From: Thermoanaerobaculia bacterium | GTDB taxonomy: Bacteria > Acidobacteriota > Thermoanaerobaculia > Multivoradales > Multivoraceae | Assembly: GCA_022826745.1 (NCBI GenBank) | Contig: JAJDUI010000022.1 | Span: 1-64,000, forward strand | Length of the DNA: 64,000 nucleotides | Direction: 5' to 3' | Shown: in pieces, positions 43,103-54,393 of the stretch | Numbering within the stretch: position 1 is the stretch's first letter | How the letters are laid out: the number at the start of each line of letters is the position of its first letter | The notes under the pieces: model-generated | What the model saw: the letters and a program-made list of their open reading frames with translations, nothing else | Told to the model about the DNA's origin: nothing | Databases searched by the model: none | Program-made: the position numbers and the translations under genes

Positions 43103-44461
43103 CTACGGGGAGCCCCAGCGCTCCGCCCGCAGCCGGTCGAAGTAGTCCACCGCAGCCGCCTTCACCTTCGGCGCCAGGAGCAGCGTGGCAATCAGGTTCG
43201 GCACCGCCATCAGGGCCAGGGCGGTGTCGATCAGGTTGATCACCATGCTGGCGCTCCACCAGGCGCCGACGAAGATGCCCAGGAGGTAGAACCAGGTATA
43301 GAGCCCGTCGCGCTTCGCGCCGAACAGGTAGGCGAAGCAGCGTTTGCCGTAGTACGAGTAGCTCACCATCGTCGAGATGGCGAACATCATCACGATGAGC
43401 ACCAGCAGTGCTCGGCCGGGCGCGCCGAGGGCGCTCTCGACGGAGTCCGCCGTCAGTGAGACGCCGCTGATCTCGCCGACGGTCTCCAGGCCGCTGGAGA
43501 GAATGACGAAGGCGGTGAGAGAGCAGACGACGATCGTGTCGATGAAGGGGCCGAGCATTGCCACCAAGCCCTCCCGCACCGGTTCGTTCGTCTTCGCCGC
43601 GCCGTGGGCGAGCGGCGCCGTGCCGAGGCCCGCTTCGTTCGAGAACGCGGCACGGCGGACGCCGATCATCATCGCTTGCTGGAAGCCGATCCCCATCGCT
43701 CCGCCGGCCGCCGCCGTGCCGGTGAAGGCCTCGCGGAAGATGCGGCCGAACACCTCCACCGCGACGTCCGAGCGCACGAAAAGCACCCAGAGCGCCATGC
43801 CCAGGTAGAGGACACACATGACCGGCACGAACCGTCCCGTCACCGCGCCGATTCGCTCGACGCCGCCGAAGGCGACCAGCGCGACCAGGGCCACGCAGCC
43901 CACGCCGGTCAGGATCGGATCGAGTCCGAACTGGGCGTTCAGGAGTTCCGCCACCTGGTTGCTCTGGAACATCGGCAGGCAGCCGAACAGACCGAAGGTG
44001 CAGAACATGATCGCCAGCGGCTTGAACTTCTTGCCGAGGCCGAGCTCGATCGTGTACATCGTCCCGCCGAGAAGCGCGCCCCGTTCGTCCCGGCCGCGGT
44101 AGATCTGGGACAGCGTGCAGGAGAAGAACTTCGTTCCCATGCCGACGACGGCCGCGACCCACATCCAGAACACGGCGCCGGCGCCGCCCTGCGTCACCGC
44201 GATCGCGACACCGCCGATGTTGCCGACGCCGATCGTGGCTGCCAGCGCCGTCGACAGGGCCTGGAAGTGGCTGATGTGACCCGGATCGTCCGGCGAGTCG
44301 TACTTGCCCAGGGTCACCGCGGTCGCGTGGCCCATGTGGAACAGCGGCCGAAGCCGCACGTACAGGCAGAAGAAGGCGCCCGAGCCGATCAGCAGGACGA
44401 CCAGGGGCATGCCCCAGGCGTAGCCGACGACGGTTTCCAGGAAGCTGTCTAGGGCCTGCAA
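43103..44461 (-). CDS. AGCS family sodium:alanine/glycine symporter
   Basis: 452-residue inner-membrane transporter with about ten hydrophobic helices. Family signatures: ALAATIGVGNIGGVAIAVTQ, RRAAFSNEAGLGTAPLAHGA and FIDTIVVCSLTAFVILSSG. It imports alanine or glycine with sodium. The start is a TTG at 44461 giving MQALDSFLETVVGYAWG; no ATG fits better before the first helix. It is 42 bp downstream of the M16 pair and 33 bp upstream of the START-like gene, all on the minus strand. Confidence 0.94.
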   Translation of the reverse strand: MQALDSFLETVVGYAWGMPLVVLLIGSGAFFCLYVRLRPLFHMGHATAVTLGKYDSPDDPGHISHFQALSTALAATIGVGNIGGVAIAVTQGGAGAVFWMWVAAVVGMGTKFFSCTLSQIYRGRDERGALLGGTMYTIELGLGKKFKPLAIMFCTFGLFGCLPMFQSNQVAELLNAQFGLDPILTGVGCVALVALVAFGGVERIGAVTGRFVPVMCVLYLGMALWVLFVRSDVAVEVFGRIFREAFTGTAAAGGAMGIGFQQAMMIGVRRAAFSNEAGLGTAPLAHGAAKTNEPVREGLVAMLGPFIDTIVVCSLTAFVILSSGLETVGEISGVSLTADSVESALGAPGRALLVLIVMMFAISTMVSYSYYGKRCFAYLFGAKRDGLYTWFYLLGIFVGAWWSASMVINLIDTALALMAVPNLIATLLLAPKVKAAAVDYFDRLRAERWGSP

Positions 44462-44503
44462 ACGATCACGTTCCGTTCACCGACGGCCACCTGGGGTCCG
44501 GTC

Positions 44504-46027
44504 TCACTGCTCCACCACTTCCAGACTCACCGGATCCCGAGCCGGCAGCATCGTGACGCCGCCGCCGATCTTCCCCGCTACTTCGGCCATCGTAGCGCGG
44601 CCGTCGGCGTCGCCCGGCTCGATCTCCTCCCAGTCGCCGACGATCAACATGACCAGCCTGTCGGGCAGGAGGTGCCGCTCGGCCACGCGCATGACGTCCG
44701 CCGGCGTCACCGCCTCCACGTTCGCCCGGTAAGTCCGCCAGTAGTCGTGCGGCCGCCCCAGGAACTCGTCCTGGGCGAAGATCTGCGCCACGGCCAGGGC
44801 CGATTCGAAGTTGCCCGGGAAGGTCTCGATCGCGGACGCCTTGACGGTCTGGAGCTCGTCCTCCGGCACCGGTTCCGTCCGGATGCGGGCAACCTCCTCG
44901 AGCGCGATCTTCGCCGCGAAGGCCACCGTCTCGCTCTTCGACTGGAAGGTGATGCTGAGATTGCCGGGCCAGAAACTGCCGACGCCGAAGCTGGAGTATG
45001 CGCCGTAGGCGAGGCCCTCGTCCGAGCGGATTCTCTTCATCAAGCGCGTCGTGAAGCCGCCGTTGCCGAGCACACCGTCCATCATCGCCAGCGCGAAGTG
45101 GTCCGGATCGCCCCAGGCGTCCCGCTGGAAGGTGCGGTGGCCGATCTGCACGCGGCCCTGCGGGATCTCCTGCTGCGCCACGTAGACGCCGGGTGCGGGC
45201 TCGTAGGCCGGCGACTGCGGCGGCCACGGCGCCTGCTCACGGCCCTCTTCCTCGAAGCGGCCGAGCAGCGCCGAGAGCTTGGAAGCGAGTTCGTCGCTGT
45301 CGAAGTCGCCGGCGGCCGCCACGACCATGTGGCCGGGATGGACGTAGCGCCGGTGAAACGCGACCAGGTCGTCGCGTTCGACCGCGTCCAGCGACGCCGA
45401 GGTGACGAAGCGCGACTCCACGTGGTCCGGTCCGTAGAGCAGCCACTGGCCCTCGCGGCCCGCGACATCGACCGGATCGTCGTTGCGCTGCTTGAGGCTC
45501 TCCAGCTCGTTCTCCTTCGCCAGGTCCAGCCGGTCGCCGTCGAAACGGGGCTCGGTGAGCATCGAGAAGAACAGGTCGAGACACTCGTCGAGCACCGTGG
45601 ACAGGCAGTTCATCGACATCCCGGCGCTGGTGCTCCCGATGAACGCCGAGAAGTTGCCGGCAACCGCCTCCACCGCCTCGTCGAAGGCCTTCGCCTCCAG
45701 TTCCCCGGCGCCGCCGGTCCGCATCAGTTCGCCGGTCAGGGAGGCCAGCCCGGTCTGCTCGACCGGCTCCAGCCAGGAGCCGATGCGGAACCGCACTGCG
45801 ATGTCGACCAGCGGCAGCGAACGGTCCGGAACCAGGTAGGCGGGAACGCCGCCCGCCAGCTCGCGGCGAAAAGCGTCCGCGTCCGGCAGTTCGAAGTCCA
45901 GCGAACCGTAGGTCAGTTCACTCGGGTGCGCGACGATCTCGGCACTGCCCTGGGCGCCCGCCGATGCGGCCGGGCCGAGACAGAGAGCGACGAGAACCAG
46001 AACTCTCACAAGGACGCGTCCGCTCAC
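44504..46027 (-). CDS. M16 family peptidase-like protein, non-catalytic subunit
   Basis: 507 residues with a signal peptide (VLVRVLVLVALCLGPAASAG). Overall M16 fold: VDIAVRFRIGSWLEPVEQTG, then the helix LASLTGELMRTGGAG where the HxxEH zinc motif should be, followed by TSAGMSMNCLSTVLDECLDL and YVHPGHMVVAAAGDFD. The zinc ligands are absent, so it is the inactive partner typical of two-subunit M16B proteases. Its GTG start overlaps the stop of the active subunit by GTGA, ensuring coupled synthesis. It probably forms a heterodimer in the periplasm. Confidence 0.9.
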   Translation of the reverse strand: MSGRVLVRVLVLVALCLGPAASAGAQGSAEIVAHPSELTYGSLDFELPDADAFRRELAGGVPAYLVPDRSLPLVDIAVRFRIGSWLEPVEQTGLASLTGELMRTGGAGELEAKAFDEAVEAVAGNFSAFIGSTSAGMSMNCLSTVLDECLDLFFSMLTEPRFDGDRLDLAKENELESLKQRNDDPVDVAGREGQWLLYGPDHVESRFVTSASLDAVERDDLVAFHRRYVHPGHMVVAAAGDFDSDELASKLSALLGRFEEEGREQAPWPPQSPAYEPAPGVYVAQQEIPQGRVQIGHRTFQRDAWGDPDHFALAMMDGVLGNGGFTTRLMKRIRSDEGLAYGAYSSFGVGSFWPGNLSITFQSKSETVAFAAKIALEEVARIRTEPVPEDELQTVKASAIETFPGNFESALAVAQIFAQDEFLGRPHDYWRTYRANVEAVTPADVMRVAERHLLPDRLVMLIVGDWEEIEPGDADGRATMAEVAGKIGGGVTMLPARDPVSLEVVEQ

Positions 46028-47835
46028 TGTTCACCTCCCCCATCTTCCTGCAGTTCGGCCAGCCGCTCCTCGATCACGCCGCGCATCCAGTCGAGCGCCG
46101 GGCGCATCTCTTCCGGCACCTGAGCCGCCTGGGCCTCCATCTGCTGGAGGACGATCTCCAGTTGGGCCGGATCCTCGATCTGGGCGATCGCCTCGGCCTG
46201 GGACATGAGAGCCGTCCGCATCTCCGGCGGCAGAGCTTCGAGTTCGGACGGCGTCTCCTTCGCCTCGGTGCCCTCCTTGCGGTAGTACAGGCTGACCAGG
46301 CGCTTCGAAGGCTCGAAGTACTTCGCCGCCACGCGCTGCACGTCCTCCGCGGTGACCTCGTTCGTCCGCTCCGCGACCGTGTTGAGGTAACGCCAGTCGC
46401 CGAGCGCGTCCATGATCGCCAACTGGATCATCAGGAAGAACGGATCCCGGAGTTGCCGGTAGGTGTCGGCCGACACCCGGTTCTTGACCTTGGCCAGTTC
46501 GTCCTCCGGCACCGGCTCGGCGATCAGTTCCGCGACGATTCCGTCCCAGGCGGAAAGGAGCTGCTCGGGGGTCGCATCTCCCTTCGTCTCGGCCTGCAGA
46601 TTGAAAACGCCCGCATACTTGCGCGCCTCGTAGAAGGCGGAGGCGCCGGAGGCGATCTCGGTGCCCTCGACGATCTGCTCGTAGAGACGCCCGGTACGGC
46701 CGTTGAGCACGCCCGCGACGACATCGAGCGCGTAGCCGTCGCCGTGGCCGAACGGCACCGCGTGATAGCGGATCTGGAGTTGCGGCTGGCAGTCGCACTC
46801 GGCCGTCATTCGCTTCTCGGCCAGTTGCTCGGCTTCGAGGGTGACGACGTCGGGCGCGGGCCGCTCGGCCCGCGGGAGGCGACCGAAGTAGCGTTCCGCC
46901 AGCTCCCGCACTTCGGCCGGATCGAAGTTCCCGACCAGCACCGCGCTCAGGTTGTTCGGCGCATAGTAGGTGGCGAAGAACTCGTCGGCCTGGGCCTTGC
47001 TGAGCACCTCCAGGTCGGACGCCCAGCCGATGACCGGCCAACTGTAGGGATGGGACTGCCAGAACATGGCGTCCGCCTGCTCGTCGTAGCGCCCCGTCGG
47101 CGTCGACTCGGTGCGCAGGCGCCGTTCCTCGTAGACGACGTCGCGCTCGGCGTAGAACTCCCGGAAGACCGGGTTCAGCAGCCGGTCCGACTCGAGCCAG
47201 AACCATAGTTCCAGCCGGTTCGCCGGCAATTGGTTGATGTAGACCGTGAAGTCGTAGCTGGTGAAGGCGTTCAGGCTTGTGCCGCCGCCGTCCGTGTACA
47301 CCTTGTCCAGCTCGTCCTTGACCATGAGCTCCCGCTGCTCTTCCACGAGTTCCTGGAACTCCGTGCGCAGGACGTTCAGGGTGTCGGTGCGGTGGTCGGG
47401 ATCGTACGGATCGTCGATCTCGCCCAGGCGCCATCGCCGGCGTTGCTCGCGGAGTTCGGCGCGAATCCGTTCCTGGACCGCCTCCTGCTCCGCGATGATC
47501 TCGAGGTCGCGCTCGATGTCCTTCGTGCCGATCGTGTGCGTCCCCTTGAACATCATGTGCTCGAAGAAGTGGGCGAGGCCGGTGATCCCCGGCCGCTCGT
47601 CGGCGGAGCCGACGTGAGCCACCCAGGCTGCGGCCACCGTCGTCAGTTCGGGGCGGTTCACGAGCAGGAAGCGCATGCCGTTGTCGAGTTCGAACTCCTC
47701 GACCGGCACCGCGGCGGCCGCCGGCGCGCTCTGGGCCGCGCCGCCGGCCGGCCACACGAACGCCGCCGCCAGCGCGGCGAGCAGACCGATCCGCACCGCC
47801 GCCGCGCCGCCGTTTCTTCTCTGAAGCCAGATCAC
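46024..47835 (-). CDS. M16 family zinc protease, catalytic subunit
   Basis: 603 residues from the GTG at 47835, chosen because AAGGAG lies just upstream and the signal peptide (IGLLAALAAAFVWPAGGAAQ) follows; the frame is open to 47865. The inverted zinc motif is intact: H89-F-F-E92-H93 in GLAHFFEHMMFKGT. Later NAFTSYDFTVYINQLP matches the M16 fold and ESDRLLNPVFREFYAERDVV the third-ligand region. It degrades peptides in the periplasm together with the inactive partner. It is divergent from groES, with 229 bp between holding the groESL control region. Confidence 0.94.
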   Translation of the reverse strand: MIWLQRRNGGAAAVRIGLLAALAAAFVWPAGGAAQSAPAAAAVPVEEFELDNGMRFLLVNRPELTTVAAAWVAHVGSADERPGITGLAHFFEHMMFKGTHTIGTKDIERDLEIIAEQEAVQERIRAELREQRRRWRLGEIDDPYDPDHRTDTLNVLRTEFQELVEEQRELMVKDELDKVYTDGGGTSLNAFTSYDFTVYINQLPANRLELWFWLESDRLLNPVFREFYAERDVVYEERRLRTESTPTGRYDEQADAMFWQSHPYSWPVIGWASDLEVLSKAQADEFFATYYAPNNLSAVLVGNFDPAEVRELAERYFGRLPRAERPAPDVVTLEAEQLAEKRMTAECDCQPQLQIRYHAVPFGHGDGYALDVVAGVLNGRTGRLYEQIVEGTEIASGASAFYEARKYAGVFNLQAETKGDATPEQLLSAWDGIVAELIAEPVPEDELAKVKNRVSADTYRQLRDPFFLMIQLAIMDALGDWRYLNTVAERTNEVTAEDVQRVAAKYFEPSKRLVSLYYRKEGTEAKETPSELEALPPEMRTALMSQAEAIAQIEDPAQLEIVLQQMEAQAAQVPEEMRPALDWMRGVIEERLAELQEDGGGEQ

Positions 47836-47942
47836 AGCTCGAGTCTCCTTTCCGGTCCCCTGCACCGAAGACCGCGTCAGCGGGACCGGGAGACTCTACC
47901 GCCTGTGCCGCAGGCCGGCTGCACGGCGATTGTCCTGAACGG

Positions 47943-47970
47943 TTGACATCCGGGCCGCCGTGTCTCTATT
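47943..47970 (+). promoter_or_regulatory. Putative sigma70-type promoter of groESL
   Basis: TTGACA (47943-47948), a perfect -35 box, then 16 bp and TCTATT (47965-47970) as a weak -10. The CIRCE operator begins two bases later, the usual arrangement for HrcA repression. Confidence 0.6.
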
Positions 47971-47971
47971 G

Positions 47972-47998
47972 TTAGCACTCGCTCGGGCCGAGTGCTAA
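47972..47998. promoter_or_regulatory. CIRCE operator
   Basis: TTAGCACTC, nine bases, GAGTGCTAA: a perfect match to the CIRCE consensus bound by the heat-shock repressor HrcA. It sits between the promoter and groES, about 66 bp before the start codon, so groESL is expected to be HrcA-regulated. hrcA itself is not in the window. Confidence 0.97.
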
Positions 47999-48064
47999 CA
48001 GCCGCCTCGTCCCGACCACAACGACCACATCCACCGACACCAACCCAAGAGGAGGAGATCGCTG

Positions 48065-48352
48065 GTGAGTGTACGTCCGCTTCATGACCGGGTGCTCGTC
48101 AAGAGGCTCGAGGAGGAGGAGCAGGTCCGGGGAGGCATCATCATCCCGGACGCTGCGAAGGAGAAGCCGCAGGAGGCCGAGGTCGTCGCCGTCGGCCCCG
48201 GCAAGCTGCAGAAGGACGGCGAGCGTTCCGCGCTCGACGTCAGCGTTGGTGACCGCGTACTGATCGGAAAGTACTCGGGCAGCGACATCAAGATCGACGA
48301 CGAAGACATGGTCATCCTGCGCGAGGACGAGATCCTCGCGGTCGTGGGATAG
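48065..48352 (+). CDS. groES: Co-chaperonin GroES
   Basis: 95-residue Hsp10. It starts with a GTG at 48065 behind AGGAGGAG. Family pieces: [40 protein letters not shown] containing the mobile loop, and [20 protein letters not shown]. It caps the GroEL cavity during folding. It is 21 bp upstream of groEL and in one operon with it. Confidence 0.99.
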   Translation: MSVRPLHDRVLVKRLEEEEQVRGGIIIPDAAKEKPQEAEVVAVGPGKLQKDGERSALDVSVGDRVLIGKYSGSDIKIDDEDMVILREDEILAVVG

Positions 48353-50011
<1,659 letters not shown>

Positions 50012-50045
50012 CGAAGCGACCTCCGGGTCGACCGGCTACGGAATG

Positions 50046-50073
50046 AGGGCGGCCTTTCGAGGCCGCCCTTTTT
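50046..50073 (+). terminator. Rho-independent terminator after groEL
   Basis: GGGCGGCC-TTTCGA-GGCCGCCC (stem 50047-50054 with 50061-50068) followed by TTTTT at 50069-50073. It ends the groESL transcript and may also serve the convergent DUF1932 gene, which stops at 50083. Confidence 0.93.
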
Positions 50074-50082
50074 CGTCCTTCG

Positions 50083-50928
50083 TCAGGGCCGGCCGTCGAG
50101 CAGGGCCGCGAGCACGTCCTCTACCGGCACACCCTCCGGCTCGCCGCGGAAGCCGGCGAGTCGCGCATAGGCCTCCGCCGCCGCGCGATGGAACCCGGCC
50201 GGCAGCCCCGCTGCCTCGAGGGTCGAGGCGATCTCCTCCATCTCGCCGGCGAAGCGCCAGGCCTTCGGAGCCGTCGTGGCTGCCGCGCGCACGCTTCGCT
50301 TCTCGAGTCCCGGCTGGGAGCGGCTCCACTCCCCGAGAAGGCCATCTTCTACACCGTAGGCGCTGGCCGCGGCCCGCAGAGACAGCAGCAGAGCCGCGCT
50401 GCCCTTCGTGAAGCCGGCGTAGCACATCTTGAGCGCCGAGGCCGCGCCGCTCTCCGCCTTGAGATCGATCGCCTCGAGGGCGGAGTCCCCGAACAGGGCG
50501 ATCAGTTCCACCGCGGCGTCTCCCGAGAGATAGAGCCTCGTGGTCCCCGGCCGGAGCGCCGGCGGCCCAATGATGCCGCCGTCCACGAACCGCGCTCCGC
50601 CCGCCGCCGCGGCTTCCGCGATCTCGAGCGCCGTCGCGGGCGACACCGCGTTCGCATCGAGGTAGAGGCCGTCGAAGCCGGTCGCGGCGACCTCCTCGGC
50701 CAGCGTCAGGGCGCCGTGGGGAGGGCAGACCGAGAGCACGGCGTCGGCCGCCGAGGCCACGCCGGCGAGCGTCCCCAGATCCACGAAACCGGCGCCCGCG
50801 GCCCGCTCACGGGTCTCCCGGCTCCGCCCTTCGGACGCCCACACGACGCGAATCGGCTCCCGCACCGCCGCGCCGACGGTGACGCCCATCGCTCCCGGAT
50901 GGAGCAGGCCGACAGTGGCGATCGTCAA
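50083..50928 (-). CDS. NAD(P)-binding oxidoreductase with DUF1932 domain
   Basis: 281 residues. N-terminal Rossmann domain of the 6-phosphogluconate/3-hydroxyisobutyrate dehydrogenase type (IATVGLLHPGAMGVTVGAAV, SVCPPHGALTLAEEVA, DANAVSPATALEIAEAA). A helical DUF1932 domain follows (ALKMCYAGFTKGSAALLLSL). The family probably reduces or oxidises 3-hydroxy acids, but substrates are unknown. It lies 28 bp downstream of the fourth secreted paralogue. Confidence 0.88.
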   Translation of the reverse strand: MTIATVGLLHPGAMGVTVGAAVREPIRVVWASEGRSRETRERAAGAGFVDLGTLAGVASAADAVLSVCPPHGALTLAEEVAATGFDGLYLDANAVSPATALEIAEAAAAGGARFVDGGIIGPPALRPGTTRLYLSGDAAVELIALFGDSALEAIDLKAESGAASALKMCYAGFTKGSAALLLSLRAAASAYGVEDGLLGEWSRSQPGLEKRSVRAAATTAPKAWRFAGEMEEIASTLEAAGLPAGFHRAAAEAYARLAGFRGEPEGVPVEDVLAALLDGRP

Positions 50929-50956
50929 GGCAACGCGCGCGGGTCGACGGCCGGAA

Positions 50957-52003
50957 TCAGCCGCCCGAGGTCTCCGCCCTGGCGGCCGCCTCGGCTTCGG
51001 CGTCCTCCGCCCGGGCGCCGCGCAGCAGGTTCAGCATGCCGTAGTTCCCCTCGTGGCAGGCGTACTCGAACATGGGCAGCGGATTCCTGGTCATCGGTAT
51101 GACCGCCGTCCAGGGAGCCGCGAAGGACTCCGGGTCGTCGATCGTGTACTCGTAGACGAGGCGGTCCTCCCCCACCCGGGTGAACCTCTCCGTCAGGCGC
51201 ATGTTCGGGCCGGAACCCCGGAAACTCGTCTGGTCGGTGAAGTTCGTCGACACGACGACCAGGGTGTCCCCCTCCCAGTGCCCCCGCGGGTCGCCGCGCC
51301 ACTGGCGGACGTCCCCAGGCAGCGGCGCACGTCCGTCGAGCGGCACGACCCGCGAGTCGTGGACCATCTCCACCAGCAGCACGACCGTCTTCTCGGTCTG
51401 GAAGATCTGAACGTTGTTGTTGTAGGCGCTCGGGCTCATCGGCGGTCCGGCGTTGAAGCCCAGGATGCAGCGTTCGGCGACGCCGCGGTCCTCGGGGCCG
51501 TGAGCCGGCCGGCGACGCGCCGCGGAGCGCTCGGCGACCCGTTGCTTCGCCACCCGGGTCAGCTCGGGAATCCGCCCGTCGGGAGGATCGACGATCAGCG
51601 ACGTCCGCCGGTCCTCGGTCAGCTTGTCGCCGTAGTCCCACCAGAACTGGTTGTAGGCGTTCGCGACGTCGGCCTGGGCGGAGAGCCCGTCACCGGTACG
51701 CCGGTCCTTGTTCCGCCGCGCCAGCGTCCGTTCCTCGAACTCGGCGGCGGCCTCCGCGCTGCCGAACCGCTCCTGCTCGCCGAGCTCCTCCGGCCGCTCG
51801 AGCGGAGTGATCGTCCGAAAGTCCCAGACGCCGCGCAGATCGGGCGCGCCCCAGGGAGTGCGCTCCAGCTCCGGTGCGTCCTGCTGGGCGGCGAGGGGCG
51901 TCGAAGCCAGCACGACGATGGCGAACGTCGCCGCCGCTTCGCGGCGCGTTCTCCTCAGAAGCCGGCGAGGGCGCCGGCACACCCAGTGGGCGACTGGTTC
52001 CAT
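50957..52003 (-). CDS. Secreted protein of the uncharacterised acidobacterial family (paralogue 3)
   Basis: 348 residues from the ATG at 52003, which has AAGGAGG seven bases upstream. It shares with the 36-39 kb paralogues LERTPWGAPDLRGVWDFRTI, AYNQFWWDYGDKLTEDRRTS, GHWEGDTLVVVSTNFTDQTS and YACHEGNYGMLNLLRGARAE. The signal peptide is AATFAIVVLASTPLAAQ. Between start and signal lie about 13 arginine-rich residues (HWVCRRPRRLLRR) encoded by a copy of the hairpin repeat. Function unknown. It lies apart from its relatives, in the unit read from the peptide transporter. Confidence 0.83.
   Translation of the reverse strand: MEPVAHWVCRRPRRLLRRTRREAAATFAIVVLASTPLAAQQDAPELERTPWGAPDLRGVWDFRTITPLERPEELGEQERFGSAEAAAEFEERTLARRNKDRRTGDGLSAQADVANAYNQFWWDYGDKLTEDRRTSLIVDPPDGRIPELTRVAKQRVAERSAARRRPAHGPEDRGVAERCILGFNAGPPMSPSAYNNNVQIFQTEKTVVLLVEMVHDSRVVPLDGRAPLPGDVRQWRGDPRGHWEGDTLVVVSTNFTDQTSFRGSGPNMRLTERFTRVGEDRLVYEYTIDDPESFAAPWTAVIPMTRNPLPMFEYACHEGNYGMLNLLRGARAEDAEAEAAARAETSGG
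51957..51988 (+). repeat. Dispersed hairpin repeat, copy f
   Basis: AGAAGCCGGCGAGGGCGCCGGC and the tail ACACCCAGT. It lies inside the 5' coding end of the gene starting at 52003, antisense to it. Confidence 0.6.
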
Positions 52004-52033
52004 GCGAGTTCCTCCTTCCCGGGTCTTCACAGT

Positions 52034-53359
52034 CTACTGCTCCGTCTCTCGCCCGCCCGTCAACGAGGACCGGTCCGGCGGCCGGCAGAACCAGATCGAT
52101 GCCGCGCCAACGACCGCCAGGATGGAACAGGTCCAGAGCGTGCCGGCATAGGAACCCGTTCGATCCGCCGCGGCGCCCGCCAGAGCCGGTCCGAGAGCGC
52201 CGATGATGCCGATCAGGAAGAGCCGGGCGCCGGTCGAGCCGACGAACGCCGCCCGGCCGAAGAACCAGCCGAAGACGACGACTTCGCTCGTGTACGCGAG
52301 GCCGTAGCCAACGCCGATGGCGAAGACGCAGGGGTACGCCACGACCGCGGAACTCGCCGACACGAAGAACGACAGGGCGACCGCGGTGAGCAGCAGGGCC
52401 AGCGCCAGGACGCGCGTCGGCGCCATGAAGTCCCCCAGCGAGCCGCTCAGCCGGCCGAACAGGCTGGCGCCGACCCGTACGCCCAGGATGGCCGAAGCGG
52501 CAAGCGTCGTGAAACCGAGGTCCTCGAGATGAATGCCGCCATGAGCGGTCACGACTCGCCACGGCACCGTGTTCGCCAGAGTCGCGAAAGTCGCGATCCA
52601 GAACTGTGGAGTGCGCAGGGCCCACATCAGGGCACCCTTCGGCGCCGACTCGCCGGCCGCTTCCGCGCCGCTCCCCGCCGGCCGAACCTCCGCCGGATGG
52701 CCCGAATCGCCGGGGTCCTGACCGCCGGCGTCGGCCGGCGGCAGACCGTCGCGACGCTGGCCGATGTCGCTCGGCTTGTTCCGGATGAAGAGAACGGCGA
52801 TCGCCGCGACGAGCAGGGAGATCCCGGCGACGATCCGCCAGCCGACGCGCCAGTCCCAGAACTCGAGCACGAGCCCGGCCGCCGGCGGCCAAACGAAGCC
52901 GACGATCGCGGCGCCCGTCAGGATGATCGCCGTCGCCCGCGCCCGATAGCTGCGGAACCAGAAGACCGGGATCGTCTGGGCGGGCAGCAGGGTCGAGAAA
53001 CCGATCCCGATGCCGCCGACGAGCGAGTATCCGACGTAGAGTTCGGTCACGCTCGAGGCTTGGCTCACCAGCCAGAAGCCGCTGGCGGCGCAGAGAGCGC
53101 CCGCGGTCACCGTGGCCCGGATGCCCCAGCGGCGGATGACGGCCGCCGCGACCGGACTGATCAGGCCGTACGTGAGCGTGAACGCCCCGAAGATCTCGCC
53201 GATCTGCTGGCGGGTCAGCCCCAGATCGTCGATCAGCGACGACGCGAAGACGCCCAGGCCGTAGTAGGCCGGCGCGATTCCCAGGCCGTAGGTCACGAAG
53301 CCCACGGCGACCATCGGCCAGCCGTAGAACTTCGCTCGAGGCGCGCGTGAAGCGGTCAA
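52034..53359 (-). CDS. MFS transporter
   Basis: 441-residue major facilitator with about twelve hydrophobic helices. [20 protein letters not shown] opens the first, and [19 protein letters not shown] is the family loop between helices 2 and 3. A hydrophilic central loop with [19 protein letters not shown] separates the two halves, as in oxalate/formate-type and monocarboxylate members. The start is a TTG at 53359 overlapping the oppF stop (TTGA). Being translationally coupled to a peptide importer, it may move a related compound; the substrate is unknown. Confidence 0.88.
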   Translation of the reverse strand: MTASRAPRAKFYGWPMVAVGFVTYGLGIAPAYYGLGVFASSLIDDLGLTRQQIGEIFGAFTLTYGLISPVAAAVIRRWGIRATVTAGALCAASGFWLVSQASSVTELYVGYSLVGGIGIGFSTLLPAQTIPVFWFRSYRARATAIILTGAAIVGFVWPPAAGLVLEFWDWRVGWRIVAGISLLVAAIAVLFIRNKPSDIGQRRDGLPPADAGGQDPGDSGHPAEVRPAGSGAEAAGESAPKGALMWALRTPQFWIATFATLANTVPWRVVTAHGGIHLEDLGFTTLAASAILGVRVGASLFGRLSGSLGDFMAPTRVLALALLLTAVALSFFVSASSAVVAYPCVFAIGVGYGLAYTSEVVVFGWFFGRAAFVGSTGARLFLIGIIGALGPALAGAAADRTGSYAGTLWTCSILAVVGAASIWFCRPPDRSSLTGGRETEQ

Positions 53360-54393
53360 ACTGAGAGGTCCCCGGTCTGGCCGGAGCCCGCGGCGGCCGG
53401 CGACGAGTCGTTGTACAGGTGGCAGGCGACCCGCGCCGGACCAATCGCTTCAAGCAGCGGCTCGACGCGTTCGCAGTGGCCGATCACCTTCGGGCAGCGC
53501 GGGTGGAAGCGGCAGCCGGACGGCGGGTTGCGGACGCTCGGCACTTCCCCGGCGATCAGGCGGTGCGCCCTCGCCGCCTCGACGATCGGGTCCGGCGTCG
53601 GCACGGAGGCCAGGAGAGCCTCGGTATACGGGTGTCGCGGCTGCTCGAACAACTCGTCGCGCTCGGCGACCTCGACGATCCGGCCCAGGTACATCACGCC
53701 GATCCGGTCGCTGATGTGGCGCACGACGGACAGGTCGTGGGCGATGAAGAGATAGGTCAGGCCGAGCTGCCGCTGCAAGTCCATCAGGAGATTCAGCACC
53801 TGGGCCTGGATCGAAACGTCCAGCGCCGACACCGCCTCGTCGCAGAGCAGCAGGTCCGGCTCCAGCGCCAGGGCGCGGGCGATGCCGATCCGCTGGCGCT
53901 GGCCACCCGAGAACTGGTGCGGATAGCGGTCGGCCATCGCCGGCAGCAGGCCGACCAGATCGAGCAGCTCGGCTACCCGTTCACGGAACCGGCGGCGGCT
54001 CCCGGCGACGCCGTGGACCTTGAGCGGTTCCCCGACGATCTCACGCACCCGCATCCGCGGATTGAGCGAGCCGAAGGGATCCTGGAAGACCATCTGCATG
54101 CGTCGCCGCAGCGGCCGCAGCCCCCGCTGGTCGACTCGCGAGATGTCCTCGCCGTCGAAGACGATCCGCCCGGCGGTCGGTTCCAGCATCCGCAGGATCG
54201 CCAGCGCCGTCGTCGACTTGCCGCAGCCGCTCTCCCCCACGAGGCCGAAGGTCTCGCCCCGCCGCAGCTCGAACGACACGCCGTCGACCGCCTTGACGGA
54301 CCCGACGCGCCGCCGCATCAGCACTCCTTCGGTGACCGGGAAGTGGACCTTCAGGTCCTCGACGCGCAGCAGGACGTCGCCGCGACCGTTCAC
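53356..54393 (-). CDS. oppF: Oligopeptide ABC transporter ATP-binding protein OppF/DppF-type
   Basis: 345-residue ATPase. Walker [10 protein letters not shown], signature [20 protein letters not shown], and Walker [13 protein letters not shown], where alanine replaces the usual proline after DE. The C-terminal oligopeptide-type extension has a cysteine cluster ([15 protein letters not shown]). It powers peptide import with OppD. The GTG start overlaps the oppD stop by GTGA. Confidence 0.94.
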   Translation of the reverse strand: MNGRGDVLLRVEDLKVHFPVTEGVLMRRRVGSVKAVDGVSFELRRGETFGLVGESGCGKSTTALAILRMLEPTAGRIVFDGEDISRVDQRGLRPLRRRMQMVFQDPFGSLNPRMRVREIVGEPLKVHGVAGSRRRFRERVAELLDLVGLLPAMADRYPHQFSGGQRQRIGIARALALEPDLLLCDEAVSALDVSIQAQVLNLLMDLQRQLGLTYLFIAHDLSVVRHISDRIGVMYLGRIVEVAERDELFEQPRHPYTEALLASVPTPDPIVEAARAHRLIAGEVPSVRNPPSGCRFHPRCPKVIGHCERVEPLLEAIGPARVACHLYNDSSPAAAGSGQTGDLSV

